The notes below the pieces were generated by a model that saw only the letters and a program-made list of their open reading frames with translations, was not told where the DNA came from and ran no database searches. DNA of 64,000 bases. Origin: Agapetus fuscipes. Taxonomy: Eukaryota; Arthropoda; Insecta; Trichoptera; Glossosomatidae. Numbering within the stretch: position 1 is the first letter of the stretch; the number at the start of each line of letters is the position of its first letter. The translations under genes were made by a program, and so were the position numbers. This document shows, piece by piece, positions 43,491 to 56,062 of this stretch. The DNA is taken from NCBI GenBank assembly GCA_951799405.1, contig OX637338.1, positions 8,556,001 through 8,620,000 on the forward strand, written 5' to 3'.

Positions 43491-44751
43491 TTCTTTGCAA
43501 CTTATATGCACATTATGTGTAATATTTGTGGTAATTTATTTTTAAATGGAAGTGGAAAAGAGTTTGTTTTGATACTTACTTCATCAAAAATATTTTTCTA
43601 AAAATTCAATGATTCTGGATGATTACAATATAAACTTCAATGAATGGGACGAAATGAATAATGACGGTTATATTATAGTCCCCTCCAGGAGAGCGGTGCG
43701 ATGCTTTGTGTATTCGTGAAGATATAATGATAAATTTCAAGTACGCGCAAATGATGTGTGAAGAGAAAAGGACAAAAATAGAAGATGAAATAAGGTGTGC
43801 AAAGGTGTGACAGCTTGTATAGAATAATGGCGTAGACAGTTTAAATAACTAGACAGCTACGCGTCGCTTCGTAGAGGTCATAACATTGTTAAAAAAAACA
43901 GTATGATTTATCTGGTGTGCGTTGTTTTTATATGAACCACAACTTGAGAGCTCTTTGCATGCTTGTTCGTTGCTAGTCAAAGCCAATTTGGCGCGTGCAG
44001 ATGAACCTTTGTGACTATTTTATTGGTAAAGGCAGATGAATTTTTCAACCCAGCGAAGAGAATTTTTTTTCTACAAAATTCAACAAAACTACATATTTGG
44101 AACATCCAGTGTGAAAAAAGCCTTGATTAACTTCGTTAGAAGTTGCACTAAAATAAGAAAAAGAAGAAGAGCATATTTGAAAAAAAAATTACTCTGATGG
44201 GAATCAATTCACTGCCTTTCGCTTACGCATCCGTAGCGTTCAATCATTTCAACCACAAAAATCGACGACTTGTTATTTATTACAAGTGCTAGTTAAAAGT
44301 TTGATACGATTATTCATACATAATAATAATTTCTTATCCAAGAAAATATAGATGAGCTTTGAAAAGTGACTTAATATGAAATAATGTCACAGGAAAATGC
44401 ATGACGCATTATTTGTGTTATTATAGTGAAAATCAACGCAACCATGTGAAGTAAGTCCCTTCGCTGTTTCAGAAGTAATATTACCTACCAGTATTTTATA
44501 AAATACGAGCACACAGACGTCTTGCTTCAGTATTTTTTTGATCGGTTTTTCCGCATTCTGCCGCGCACGAGAAAGTAATTTTAAAAGGCTTACCATTGTA
44601 TATTTCCAGGATAATAAAGATATTTTTTTACATATGAAGACAAATGACCCGCGTTCTCAGCTGAGCTTACAGGGCTGATGATTGTGATTCACTGATTCCC
44701 TTAGTGCTGTGTTTTCCAAAGTGAAAAAGACCTCCAGGGGTCGATAGTGAC

Positions 44752-44812
44752 ATGACCAGTCCGTAGTCTACAAGGTAACGTTTCAGACCCGTAAATGGAA
44801 GGACATGTAGAT
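44752..44812 (+). mobile_element. SINE A head fragment
   Basis: GACCAGTCCGTAGTCTACAA and CGTAAATGGAAGG match only the first 55 bases of the family. Confidence 0.45.
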
Positions 44813-44911
44813 AGCATATATGATGAAATACTAACAAAGTTAATAAACACAAGAAATATAAAAAAGACTATAAAAGAGAGATTTTATTGAATTACTGAAA
44901 TTATGAGATAA

Positions 44912-45170
44912 TCTATAATAACCTATAATCTAAGTTGCAAAGATATATTAACATTTAAAGCGCATATCAAATTAATGCTCACAAACAAACACGTGTCGTT
45001 CGCGCTTACAAATGCTGAATGTGTACTTACAAATAAAATCCAGACCTCAAATGAACATAAACCCTACAACTTTTGCCGACATTCCCTGACACAGGGGTGA
45101 CATCGGCAAAGTGAACAATTTTTTACAGTATGGGTGGTCAGCCTCATACCAACCTTTAAGTCAAGGAATG
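44912..45170 (-). repeat. T repeat, minus strand, complete
   Basis: AATAACCTATAATCTAAGTT tail to CCAACCTTTAAGTCAAGGAA, inside the gene's intron. Confidence 0.8.
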
Positions 45171-45407
45171 AACAAAATGTGTTTAAATCAATTCAACTAA
45201 GTATCCGAGGAGAGGAAAACCAAACATCTTTGCAGAGGCTCTGGTTACAATTTTTGAATAGTTTAGTGAAGGTAATAAAAGTAACCTAACAAGAGGTCAC
45301 GAATCTTAGTGTCGATAGAAACAACCAAAGAAGAAATTTTTGAAATGCAGAAAATTCAATTATAGTCAAAAGGCTGGAGAAATGACTTTTAAGGGTTCAT
45401 TTCTCCT

Positions 45408-45655
45408 TAACTGATAGGTTGGTATGAGGCTGACCACCCGTGCTCTAAAAATCGGTTCACTTTTGCCAATGCCACCCCGGTTCAGGGAACGGCGGCAGAA
45501 GTTGCAAGGTTTATGTCCATGTGAGGTTTTCTTTATTTGTATGCAAACATGCAGAATGTGTAGGCGCGAACCTACATGTGCCTGTCTGTAGGCATGCATT
45601 GAACCTCAAATGTTAACATATCTTTGCAGCTTAGATTATAGATTATAGATTTAAA
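45408..45655 (+). repeat. T repeat, plus strand, complete
   Basis: CCTTAACTGATAGGTTGGTA to GCAGCTTAGATTATAGATTA. Its body is the same variant as 6480-6712 (GTGTAGGCGCGAACCTACAT). Confidence 0.8.
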
Positions 45656-45949
45656 ACAAAAATATAGATAAGAGATATAGAGGCGACAGACTTTGAGAAG
45701 CCCTTTCTTTAGTGCGAGGAAGATCAACAATTCACTTAGGCTTCTAGGTGTGTTTGTTGCCTCAATATGCATGAGGTGTGTGGAGCAATTAGGTAAATAC
45801 GATTGGGCGTGTGTTACAATACCAAGACTCTAAATCAGATGCTAATTAGTTCATCCTATTAGAATAACACTGGCACTAAGCATTCGCTATCCGAACACTG
45901 CGATTTATCAATTTTATCAACAAAAGTATTATTTTTTTAAGTAAACTAC

Positions 45950-46115
45950 ACATACAGTGTATTTTTACGGGTAAGAAAGCCAAACTCACGGCAACCACTT
46001 ATGTTGGAGGGAGGATTTCCCAGCTCCTGAAGGGGCTGCTACTTATTTATTATGACGGCTGAGTAAACCTTGCTGTTATTCTACCGACTGAGCTATCGAC
46101 CGGACTATGATAGCA
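45950..46115 (-). mobile_element. SINE C, minus strand, internally deleted
   Basis: The minus strand begins CCGGTCGATAGCTCAGTCGG, has AAGGTTTACTCAGCCGTCAT, then GTGGTTGCCGTGAGTTTGGC and a run into TACACTGT. The end part is shortened. Confidence 0.6.
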
Positions 46116-47504
46116 AGGGCTATCATCCAATATTGATAAAGGTACTTTAAAGATAAAATAAATATTGTTCAAAGTGTGTTCTACCTTGAAATTAAGGTAT
46201 TTAAGATTCAATTGGAGTCATTGATTACAATACGACTTGTTTTAGTATTTTGTTATGGAAACAAATAAAATATTTGTTTCTCTCCTTAGTGCACGCGTCT
46301 GATTTTAAATGGAAATGGGGAAACCATCACTAATATCTGCCTTAACGAAAATACAGAACAATAAAAAATACAAAGAACTCAACGAAGTTGCTTCTACATA
46401 CATTTTCTTTAGGTTTGAAACGGAATGTTTTTTTTTTCTTAAAAGATTTTTTAATATTTTTTTTAAAGAAAAAAACTGAAAAAAAGTATTTGCTAAAATT
46501 TAAAACAACTTTTTTTTTTTTTAGGTTGAAAAAGTTAAAAGAATATCAGAATTTTAATAATTTGGTGAAATTGTATGAGATTTATTTCAAATGAAATTTT
46601 CACAAATAACGTTTGTTTTCTTTTTCATTAACATTTCTCGAAATACATTGAAAAGATAAAAACCTCAATAAAGGAACATACAAAATGGAATATAGAAATA
46701 AGGATTTCAAAAGAAAGCTGTCATTATTCTTACAATATCACTGAAATGTGTTTGATTATTACATGGAAGGTCCATCGATGTGTGAATGTTTGTATATACA
46801 TATGTGCATGTATACAATTCACAATTGCCTCTTCATGTACACGTGCATACATATGTCAAGCTTGTATCGGAAATGATATAATGTCCATGGTAGTGATAAC
46901 ATACAAAGCGTCTTGCTTGTCAATTAGCAGACAGAAGATTTCACGAATATCGGTGGACAAAGAAAGCTCCATACAATACACGGTATACAAAGATAGACGT
47001 AAAATTTATCAGAGAAATGTATCATTCATTTTTTCTTACATGAGAAAAAATATGGTTGATTATTTGTGAACGGAAATAAGATAAAATCTTATTTGTTCAA
47101 CATATTTTTTATCTGTATGTATTGAATTTTTTTCCATGTCGGAGACATAAAAAAACTTCTCGACAAGGAGCTACACAAATTGTATATATTAACTAAACAA
47201 TAAGTACTTTAAAAAAGTGCACTTTTTTATTATTGGTGATTGGCTTCATTCGTACAAATTTGTAACAGAAAAATAGACTCGTTTACCTTTTTTTTCAATC
47301 GGAAAAAGATTTTGTGTTTTTTGGCAGAGGTTGAAAATTCATCTACATATTATATTAGGACTGGTTACAAAGGTTCATTTAAATAGTCTTTATTTGGTGT
47401 TTGAATCTTACTTGAGAAATTGATGCTGAAAAGCGACAAACAATCTGTTGAGATGTACAGCAAACAAATATATACTTCGCTTACCTAAGAAATCAGCTTG
47501 ATGC

Positions 47505-47645
47505 GCAACGCAACTAAGCTTCTCACGCAGTGTAACTACTTGCCTACGTTATCCCAGAGGGGTTCGCACGTGGCGCTTTGGAGCTTATTTATTTTTACAG
47601 TTAAGAGGGCCGGCCTCACGTCAACAACTTCAATTAAAGTGGTGG
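47505..47645 (-). mobile_element. SINE C, 3' half, minus strand
   Basis: On the minus strand: CACTTTAATTGAAGTTGTTG, GAGGCCGGCCCTCTTAACTG, AAATAAATAAGCTCCAAAGC and GTTGCGTTGCG. An open frame over it is not a gene. Confidence 0.6.
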
Positions 47646-48520
47646 CACACATTTTTTTAAATGTTATTCGTATGCGAGGTGTTGTGGATTTCCTGTTTCT
47701 GTTTCAGGTTACATTGAAAAACTGATACCTTGGTTTCAGCGCCACGGTGTTATTCATGAAACTTAATGTGAGCTTAATGAAAATAAATAGAAGGGTTTCA
47801 TAGCAGCTGCAAAAAAAACCCACTCATATAAAATTCAGTAGCTCCTCTTACAAACTAATGTTCCCAACGAGCAGCCCTTACACCGATGTAATAAATAAAA
47901 GCAGCCCTACAGTTTTGGTTCTATCTGAGGCATTAGCCAGCCAACCATAAAAGTTACCCCTAATCGTTTATGGCCTAAGATGGTCTACCCTTAAAAATGT
48001 ATTCAGAAAGCAGCCCATGTATTAAAAATAGTATTTTGAACATATGCACAAACATGCAACTGAAAAAGAAATAAATGTTGAGCACATTTCTAAAACAAAA
48101 TAATGTCTTTCTAGATGTTTCTCAATTAATTTGAGTTTGAACAGAAATCGGCAGTTTTTTTAATTAAAGTAATTTGTAAAATAACGCGTATTTAGTTTTT
48201 GGAAATTATGTTTTATAATTCTTCAAACTACGCATATTGGTCAAGGAGGCTCAGAAAATTCATGTTTGCATCGTTATGAAGTATGAAACTTAAATATTTA
48301 TCTAAAGCTTATCTAAAAAAATTGTAAAAAAAGAAAATTGTAAAACAGCGTTTCTTTTTATATATTTCTTTTTAATATCCACATTTTGTTAAGACGAGCG
48401 CATTTACTTCAAACACAATATAAATACTAAGTCTGAATAATAAATTACACTTCTAGACATCATGATTTTCTTTTTATAGAATTTCCCAATGCATTAGACA
48501 AAAGGTGGATTTTTCTTATG

Positions 48521-49090
48521 ATTCCTTGACTTATAGGTTGGTATGAGGCTGACCATCCAAACTGTAAAAAATGGTTCATTTATTTTTTTATTTTTTTTAT
48601 TAGACAAACAAACAGTTATACATGTAATATATGTGATAAACAACATAGTTATAATAATTAAAAAACCAGCAAAGCTTGCAAACATAATGTTGTATAATTT
48701 CGTTTACAGCTTAATTAAGAAGGAGAAACAAGAAAAATTTAGAAAGTAATATGAGAAAAATGAAGAATGAAGAAGAAAAAAAAAAAAAAAACAAAGAGAA
48801 AATGACTATCAACTTAATCATCACGTAAAGAGAGGAAAAGGAATGGGGGGAAGAAAAGGAAAGGGAAGGAACAGGAAAAGGAAAAGCATCCAACGATTAA
48901 GCTTTGCCAATGTCACCCCTGTTTCAGGGAATGTCGGCAAGAATTGCAGGGCTTATGTTCATTTGAGGTTTGGATTTTATTTGTAAGTACACAATCAGCA
49001 TTTGTAAGCGCGAACTACACGTGTTTGTTTGTGGGCATACATCTGAGAGCTTTGAATGAATATATCCTTGCAACTTAGATTATTATTAGA
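48521..49090 (+). repeat. T repeat split by a 325 bp insertion
   Basis: The first 56 bases (TTCCTTGACTTATAGGTTGG to AAAAATGGTTCA, 48521-48576) and the rest (CTTTGCCAATGTCACCCCTG to CTTGCAACTTAGATTATTAT, 48902-49090) are parted by AT- and purine-rich DNA with no recognisable coding. Confidence 0.75.
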
Positions 49091-49751
49091 TTTTTATTTA
49101 TTGGATTATTTTACAAAAGGAAAATTATTCAAATAAGAGTTGCTGAAAAAAATATTAATGTGTAATGGATATGCTAGGATAAAAAAAGACTAAATCGAAT
49201 ATTCGTGGCAGAAATACTACGTAAGATATAAACACATACGCGAGGTGAATAGAACATACGCGGCTCGAGCGTATCATGAGGGAAGTAACACAAACATAAA
49301 GTAGCAGAATTAATTGGCCGGTCAGAGATAAGCTTTCCGCAAGAAAAACCATTCTCCATCATCCACCTGCATGAAATAATGTAATTTCCCCCCTCGCGAT
49401 TTCTCCGGCAAATTAGAAAAACCTTCAGGTTTTTGTAAGCTCGTAGGGCTCGTAATATTATACAGTCATTATGAGGATTTCTATACGCAATGACTACAAA
49501 TGTGATGTAGGTTTATTATGTGTTAAGTATATGGGAATCTAAAAGAACTATTAGTCTCTAGGCATCTATGATTATTTTTCGGAATTTACCTCAATATGAA
49601 CAAGGTAATAAATATTTTGATTATATTTTCTTATTATAAATGTGTTCATCGGATACAGAAATCTTTACATGAAAATAAATTCAAGTCAATAAATGAAGAG
49701 AGCATTTAAAATAAAACTGATGGTTGAAAGAACGATTTTTTTGATAATCAC

Positions 49752-51134
49752 CTGTCCATGAAAGTAGGCCGCGCATCTCTGTTTCTCCAGAGTTCTGGTG
49801 TGGTTATCACACAGGCAGTGATGGTAGCCAGCCAAGTTCTGACTAGTCTCGAGCATTATCATATCGCATTCCGACTCATCGCCCCGCTTGAATGGGCAGC
49901 TCTCCATGCGGCCTGTTCCTCGGCAGATGAACGCTCCCTCCATACTCTCGCCGGGGCCTCTGCCCTCAAAACTCGTATAGACAAGCGGCTCATTCTGAGT
50001 CGAGTATCCTGACATGAGTCCCTCTTTCCACATTTCATTGTACGGCATCGCTTTGTGAGGCGTCGCTCGGATGTCCGGACAGAAGCGATCCACGTTCCTG
50101 TCATCAAGCGTCACGTTTATCGAACTGACGTGTTGTGGCATTTGGCTACGGTGAACTCCTGACGTTTCACTTTCCGAAACTTTATTTGTTTTGGAACTCG
50201 TGCTCTGAGGAGGAAAGTTGGTCGCCTCCGAGGGGTACTCCACACCTCCCGTTACGTTGCAACTGATAAATTCCGCAGGAGAAATATTAGCGCCGTAATT
50301 AGGTGATGTAAATATGCAATTTGAACCGAAACCGTGATCTGAATTTTTGAAATGCCTCACCAGGCTGTCAGATTTCCGTTGCGAGAAGTCCGTGGGGATG
50401 GAGCTCAGCGGGAGGCCCAGATTACATTTTTTCGCCGCCCCATCTCCGCCGATTTTTTTCAGCGAAGAAAGATTCCTTTTAATTTTTTTCACGAAGGACG
50501 AGTTATGGTCCGGGTAGCCGGAGTGCCGGGGCAGGAAACTTCCCACTCCCGCGCTTTTCGTTTTGACATGCTTCCGGTCCAAGCTGCGATGATATGAATT
50601 ATTAGATTTAATATAGGAATGTCTGGTTTTTAACTTTTCGAAGTCACTTTTAAGTTTTTCTGGGGTGTCTTCAGTCGGCATGGTGAGGATGAAAGATTCA
50701 TTTTCTGAGTTGCAATTGCAGAGGAGGTCTATACTGTTGTCGATGGAGAAGGTTTTGTTCCAGCTTTGTTGACATGGATAAGGAGGGTCTGGAGGGCGCC
50801 CGCAGGCATCACAGCCTACACCCAGGAGGAGTTCTTCGCTGTTGTTCTTCAGAAAACCATCACTGAATGTCCTGGGCCGGAAAGGCGGCAGGCCGTTGAT
50901 TCTCCAGCTGTCACTGCTGCAGGCTGCTGGCTGCTGGCGCCTCTCCTCTGCACCTCCTCCTCCCCCTCCTCCCCCACTGCCTGACTGCAGCCCAGGGGGA
51001 GGAGACACTTCATCCACCATGGTGGCCACATCCCGGTTCACGTGGATCACCCGCGGGGGATGACGATTTTGTTTACTGTGATCTTTGTTCCTCTTTAGAG
51101 AACTAGGTGAGGGCCGTTTAGTATGGTGATGCAT
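49752..51134 (-). CDS. First coding exon of an unidentified insect gene
   Basis: This is the strongest host-gene signal in the window. The frame is open for 461 codons from the ATG at 51134 to a splice donor: CAG|GTGATT puts the last exon base at 49752 in phase 0. An in-frame TGA at 51158-51156 supports this ATG as the start. GC content is far above the flanks. The protein begins His/Lys/Pro/Arg-rich, then has a poly-Gly run (about residues 52-61), a Cys patch GCDACGRPPDPPYPC (about 107-121), a CNC motif near 139-141, a basic patch KKIKRNLSSLKK (about 216-227), many Ser/Asn residues, and ends ...RCAAYFHGQ. I see no signal peptide, membrane helix or catalytic motif. The 21 codons after the donor, before the stop, are probably intron. 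It looks like the disordered N-terminal region of a larger protein such as a channel, scaffold or signalling factor. I do not recognise the family and give no function. Confidence 0.82.
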
Positions 51135-52261
51135 AATGGTATTTTTTAAATTATTTCACATGATTAGGTTACACCAAATGTCATTATTTCCATAGTTTTA
51201 AAAATATGAACTAAGTTATGTGCACATAATTTTTATATTTCTTAGATTTTTACCTCTAACTGTACTTTAAAAACTATAGAAAAATAAGTATTGAAAAGGG
51301 TTATATTTATTTACATTTCTTATTTAACAATTCAATTAAACCTCAAACGTGATTTTAAAATAACAAAACGTCAACTTTTTCCGTTACAAAGAGTATAACT
51401 TTTCTTATTAAAAACATGAAAAGTCTAACAAAAATGAGAAAATAATCAACATTTAAACAAGCTCCACTAACAAACTTCCGTAAGAATGAGAATCGGCGTA
51501 CAGCGCGAGCCTCTACGCGAACATCCACCCTCTACGAGAGAGTATTCAGTACTAATCAGATCCATACTACATTCGGGTTGGCTTGGCGTAGAGCCTAGAG
51601 AGACTACGAGCCGAGCGTAGCGCCGCGGTACAGACGCGGCCTCAGCATGTTTTCTTTCTTTACATGCGATGAATGACAAAAGTGAGACGAGAAATATTCG
51701 GAGGCATTTTAAGAAAAATGTTTTAAATAAATATTTATAAGATGAATGGCTAATATTATTCTCGCATCTTTTTTGTCGCGCTTTTGCGAGCATATATTGA
51801 ACGCAATGGCAGATATTTTTGAACAATGCGCCTTTCAGAAGAACAAATAAAATCTCGTATGAATTTTTTGAAAAATCTTTTTTGTTTTTTGAATACTCTG
51901 TTTTTCAACAAAAATAAAGAACATTGAAATTTAATATTCCCCTATCTCGTAAAGTTTTTTTTTCTGTGTAGATACATTTTTATAAGTACACTTACAATTT
52001 ATTAAAGAATGCACGTTTTTGTTGTTCAGCGTCTTTCGCGGTTTTTCTGTCGGTTGAATCGTTGCTAAAGAGCGCTTATCCAAACAAAACTCAGTTATGG
52101 TAGTGTTGCATTTTTAACCTACGAGGTTATTCAGAAAGCATTTAATCCATAGCTGATCTATGGAGCATCGTTTTTTGTATGGATAACTCACGTTGGGTGA
52201 CGGGTGAGGCCCAAACTTTCTGTTTATTAATAACACCGTTAGTATTTTTTTCTATAAAAGA
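51135..52261 (-). other. Upstream region of the unidentified gene; possible promoter or 5' UTR
   Basis: No convincing coding region is present. A local GC-rich patch at 51470-51640, about 350-500 bp upstream of the start ATG, is unlike the surrounding AT-rich DNA, and a TATAAATA sequence lies on the minus strand near 51735. This would suit a promoter or an untranslated first exon, but no initiator or splice pair can be demonstrated. A 119-codon open frame across the patch has low-complexity, arbitrary-looking content and is not called. Confidence 0.3.
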
Positions 52262-52512
52262 ATAGATTCATGAAGAGGAATTCAATTCACCAACCTATTC
52301 TGCCTGGCCAGAAACAAGTATTGATATCATCAATTAATAATTCATTATTGTTTATTTTAAATAATTATAAATAAATAATTACCCAATAACATCTGTTGAA
52401 CCAGGGTCAAAGTCATGGTCAAATGACCCAGGCGGGGATAGAACCAACGTTATTCTATTTCAAATACGTTAGAAAGATCAGCCCACTTGGCCCGCTCGGC
52501 CATAACAACGAC
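52262..52512 (-). mobile_element. SINE B, minus strand, with tRNA-Leu/Ser-like head
   Basis: The minus strand begins GTCGTTATGGCCGAGCGGG, a clear Leu/Ser-type A box (TGGCCGAGCGGG). It continues to B box GGTTCTATCCCCGCC and the usual 3' half. About 50 bp of AT-rich sequence has been added in the middle. Confidence 0.7.
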
Positions 52513-53071
52513 ATTTTTACAATTGAGATATTAATTTTGTGACCATCTGTGTATTATGGAGTAGCCTGATGAACTCAGTTGTTTATATTCTATGATTTTG
52601 GAGTATCCGTATCTTCAACTTATTAGTGTAAGCCTATTAAAACATTATAATCTAAAATGTAGACTGATTTCACTCAAAACAACACAATGCTTGAAATATT
52701 TAATATTCACAGTAGCGTACAAAATGAAATAAAATATTGAAGTGCCGCCCAGGGTGATTAACTTGCCTGCCCAGCATGAGCCCCGACTTGTTCGCCCTTC
52801 GCTGAGAGCGGCTCTGTCCACTGCACTAACTACCGTCCGAGAACATTTGTCTAATTAAATAATATTGCTGCGAGCAGCAGGCCATACTTCTTTTTTCTTG
52901 TATTTCATTAGAGACAAATGAAAGTTTTCATTAGGAGCTGCTGTACTTACTAATTCGCTTGTTTTGTCACAAAGTTGAAACACTTCCTAAAGCAAGTTTT
53001 TTTTTTTACAAATTAGTTTTTTCTCTTTAGATCTTTTTAGAAACAAATTAAACAGAAGATTCGACTAAAAA

Positions 53072-53141
53072 GAAGGATGTAATACGTAGAATTATAGTAT
53101 AATTTTTATGGACGGATGTAATACGTAGTATTATAGTATAC
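53072..53141. repeat. 27 bp unit repeated twice
   Basis: GGATGTAATACGTAGAATTA and GGATGTAATACGTAGTATTA, each followed by TAGTATA. Confidence 0.7.
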
Positions 53142-53545
53142 TTATCTATGAAAGGATATATTTTTGTGAAACGAATATGTTTACGTACTTGATTTCAATT
53201 TTAAATTTTGAATAGAAGAGAACCAAAACAGTTTTTTTTTTTTAAAAAAACATGACTTATGTGTATAAAAAACAAATCACTATACCTAGTGTTTTTTTTT
53301 AATCACTGTTGTGGTTCAAAGAATAAAAAACGTTCATCTTCATCAATACATTGGTTGTATTCAATTCCCCTTGATTTATTTACACCACCAACTTTGATTT
53401 AAAAATATCTGAATCAATCGTTAACATCTTTGTAAACATGTGCGTACCCTTAGTGGTGTACAAAATTACCTTAACGATATAATTTAATATTCAAACAGAA
53501 AAAAACAGTTGTCTTATTGAAATAAAAATTATAATATTAGAATGA

Positions 53546-53726
53546 TTAATTTGGTGAGCGCTTTTTCTGTGTAAATCACACCTTGCAAACTTGGTCGTCG
53601 CCATAGAAAGCGCCATTTTTCAACCGAGCGAAGAGCATATTTGATTTTTTTTTGTGCTCCGCCAGGATTCGATCCCACGACCTTCCATTTACGAGTCTGA
53701 AGACCACTAGACTACGAACCGGTCAA
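53546..53726 (-). mobile_element. SINE A, minus strand
   Basis: Reverse complement of the head (GACCGGTTCGTAGTCTAGTG), B box GGATCGAATCC-like, body GCTCTTCGCTCGGTTGAAAA, and the 3' end with GGCGCTTTCTATGGCGACGA. Nearly complete but internally shortened. Confidence 0.7.
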
Positions 53727-53859
53727 AAGTCTAGCCAAAAAATCTACGGAGCGCACGGATTCTCAAAAAATAAAATGGTCGGCCACCCAAAAGGAAGTCG
53801 AAAAGTGGGGAGGTCCAAACTGAGATGAGAGAAAGAAGTGGGAAGGAATGCAGCTCATC

Positions 53860-53995
53860 TTCTATAATTTTAGCTGCATAGATATATTAACATTCAAAAC
53901 TCAGATCAAATGCATGCGCACAAACAGACACGTGTAAGTTCGCGCTTACAAATGTTGAATGTGTACTTGCAAATTAAAACCATACCTCATAATAT
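53860..53995 (-). repeat. T repeat 3' half, minus strand
   Basis: ATAATTTTAGCTGCATAGAT to AAATTAAAACCATACCTCA. It stops in the middle of the unit. Confidence 0.6.
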
Positions 53996-54603
53996 TTCTA
54001 TAATTTTTATTACAAGTTGAATAACCAAGGTCTTTAAATATAGTAGAAAGCAATTTCTAAGATATTTTTATTTATGACTTGAAAATAAAACGTAAAAAGT
54101 GCGCACTCCTGCACCACCTTACCCTACCACTTTTAAAGTCAGTTGAAATACTGACCTACTGCAAATAAAATCGACATTGCCGATAAAGTCAAATCAAAAT
54201 AGAATCATATTTATTTTTGCGTATTTTTCCAAATCTACTGTATATCCTCTGTAGCTCCCTAGAAAAATGTACATTCATATTAGGTGGAATATTTTACTAA
54301 CCCCCGTCGCACCCCCAGTCCCGCACGCACCGTATACACATCAAACGGTACTCTAGGGGTGGCTCAAGCCCCGCTAGAAGGATTTTATCTTAAGGGTGCA
54401 TTTCAGTGTATGGACCTCAAGTTGTGTGCCGTGCGAAGTGTATCATAGAAAATATTTACATAAACAAACCCCAGGTTTTCCTTGCGTTGCGTGATTTTTA
54501 TACGGTTGTAATGTTTGCTTTGGTACTTTTGTCGATTCCTTCATCTAGATTTTTTTTCACACTTTCTACTAAATATTTTTGGATAAGTTGGATAGTCTAT
54601 CTA

Positions 54604-54852
54604 CTCTAATCTAAGTTGCAAAGATATGTAACATTAAGGATTCACATTATATGCATTTTAACAAGCAGACACGTATAAGTTCGCGCTTAAACATGCCGCA
54701 TGTGGACTTACAATATTAAAACCAAATCTCAAATGGATATACACCCTGCAACTCTTGCCGTCCTTCCCTGAAACAGGGGTGACATTGGCAAAATGACCAC
54801 TTTTACAGCATGGGTGGTCAGCCGCATACCAACCAATATAAGTCAAGGAACA
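54604..54852 (-). repeat. T repeat, minus strand, complete
   Basis: CTCTAATCTAAGTTGCAAAG to AATATAAGTCAAGGAACATA. It shares the GCCGCATACC variant and the downstream flank type of the copy at 31548. Confidence 0.8.
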
Positions 54853-55558
54853 TATACGACAAATTACATTTTTTTTAAATCAATAAATAATAACTAACTA
54901 ATTAATGCAAACAATTCTAAAACTGCATTTTAAACAAAAAATTTCAATCAAACGAATTATTAGTGTGCGATCCATTCTCAATAAGAATAAGAAAACATAT
55001 GATTCTTACTCATTTATACCTAATATTATTATGTAAACATACGTTGAGAAAATATTTGTGTACTTAGCTTTCTCCATACAAGCCCCAAATATTTTCAGTC
55101 TTAAAAAAAACGTTATTACTTTGAACAAATATTAGTCCAAGTTCATTATTTTCCTTCGATTTTCAAAAGTATTTAGGCTAAAATGTAAAAGGTGAGTTGG
55201 ATAGATATAGGCCAAACATATTTCCGGCCTACAAGCCTGGATATGGGTCAGCGGTATTAAGTAAACATGAGGGGTAAAAAGATAGATTTCCTCGTGAATA
55301 AGTGCCCCAAATAAGCGTGATCTTAAATTTTCAGCCATTACATCAATCTCTAGGGGCTTGCCAAATAAAACAGTTGTTTGGGGTTGAGGCCGTCAATATT
55401 TTGGAGGATCGCCAGCCCGCGGGGGTGAGTTGGGGAGGAAGAAACGAGCCAATGCAGTTAGTTGCACTTTTTCATCTCATTCATATCGCCATGGAGCCGC
55501 CGCACTCGAGCAAGTGCTTAAATAAACGAGAGCTTCATTAGTGTTCACGTATGCAATT

Positions 55559-55673
55559 TTTCAGCCATATTACCGAAGCACTTTTTGGTTGCATTGCTGA
55601 AACATTTTTAGTTATATTAACGCAGAGTTTACAGTTATATTGGCAGGGAAATTTCAGCCATATTGACGATGGA
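55559..55673. repeat. Short direct repeat, 94 bp apart
   Basis: TTCAGCCATATTACCGAAG and TTCAGCCATATTGACGATG. Further GTTATATT pieces lie between them. Confidence 0.5.
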
Positions 55674-55804
55674 TTTGTACTCAAATATCCTATTAAAATA
55701 AAAAAAATAATAAAAAAAGCTGAAACGTTCTTTTAGTGTTCAAGCCAACATTGGAACTAATTGGTTACTAATGCCTTTAAACATTGTTTTAAACGCACCT
55801 AGTG

Positions 55805-56062
55805 GTTAACGATTCAGAATCATGATTGAAAGGTAGTATTGTAAGATTGTGTGAATATAGTGGGTTTTAATCCCGGCGAATGGTAAAAAAAAATGTTTTC
55901 CAAATATGCTCTTAATAAAGACCCGTCACCATAGGTCCATAAAGCTTTGCAGCAACTGGGTCTTACTTGAAAATTAACACTTTCTACAGTGACAACCAAG
56001 CTGGAAGAGGACTCTTGAGGCGGGATTAACACAAAAACAATACTCACCAATTAAATCATTCC
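55805..56062 (+). mobile_element. SINE A, diverged copy
   Basis: The tRNA-like head is weak, but GGGTTTTAATCCCGGCGAAT (B box), AAAGACCCGTCACCATAGGT, TCTTACTTGAAAATTAACAC and CTCTTGAGGCGGGATTAACA follow the family order. Confidence 0.6.

Larger units (their letters stand above)
42162..49751 (-). other. Intron of the unidentified gene, filled with repeats
   Basis: This 7.6 kb interval is bounded by the donor at 49751 and the acceptor at 42162. It holds a hammerhead-like element (42530-42650), a 37 bp-armed hairpin, adjoining SINE A and SINE C copies, three T repeats and further SINE fragments in both orientations, all listed separately. I found no further convincing exon inside it. The AT-rich pieces at 43491-44750, 46116-47504 and 47646-48520 show no gene. 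Confidence 0.6.

Noticed and set aside
49758..51063. Several plus-strand frames opposite the 461-codon exon
   Set aside because: They are complements of GC-rich codons of the real exon; the minus-strand frame is longer, uninterrupted and ends at a splice donor.
52440..52512. Possible tRNA-Leu or tRNA-Ser gene on the minus strand
   Set aside because: The head is tRNA-like only at the 5' side and B box; it is the promoter part of a SINE B.
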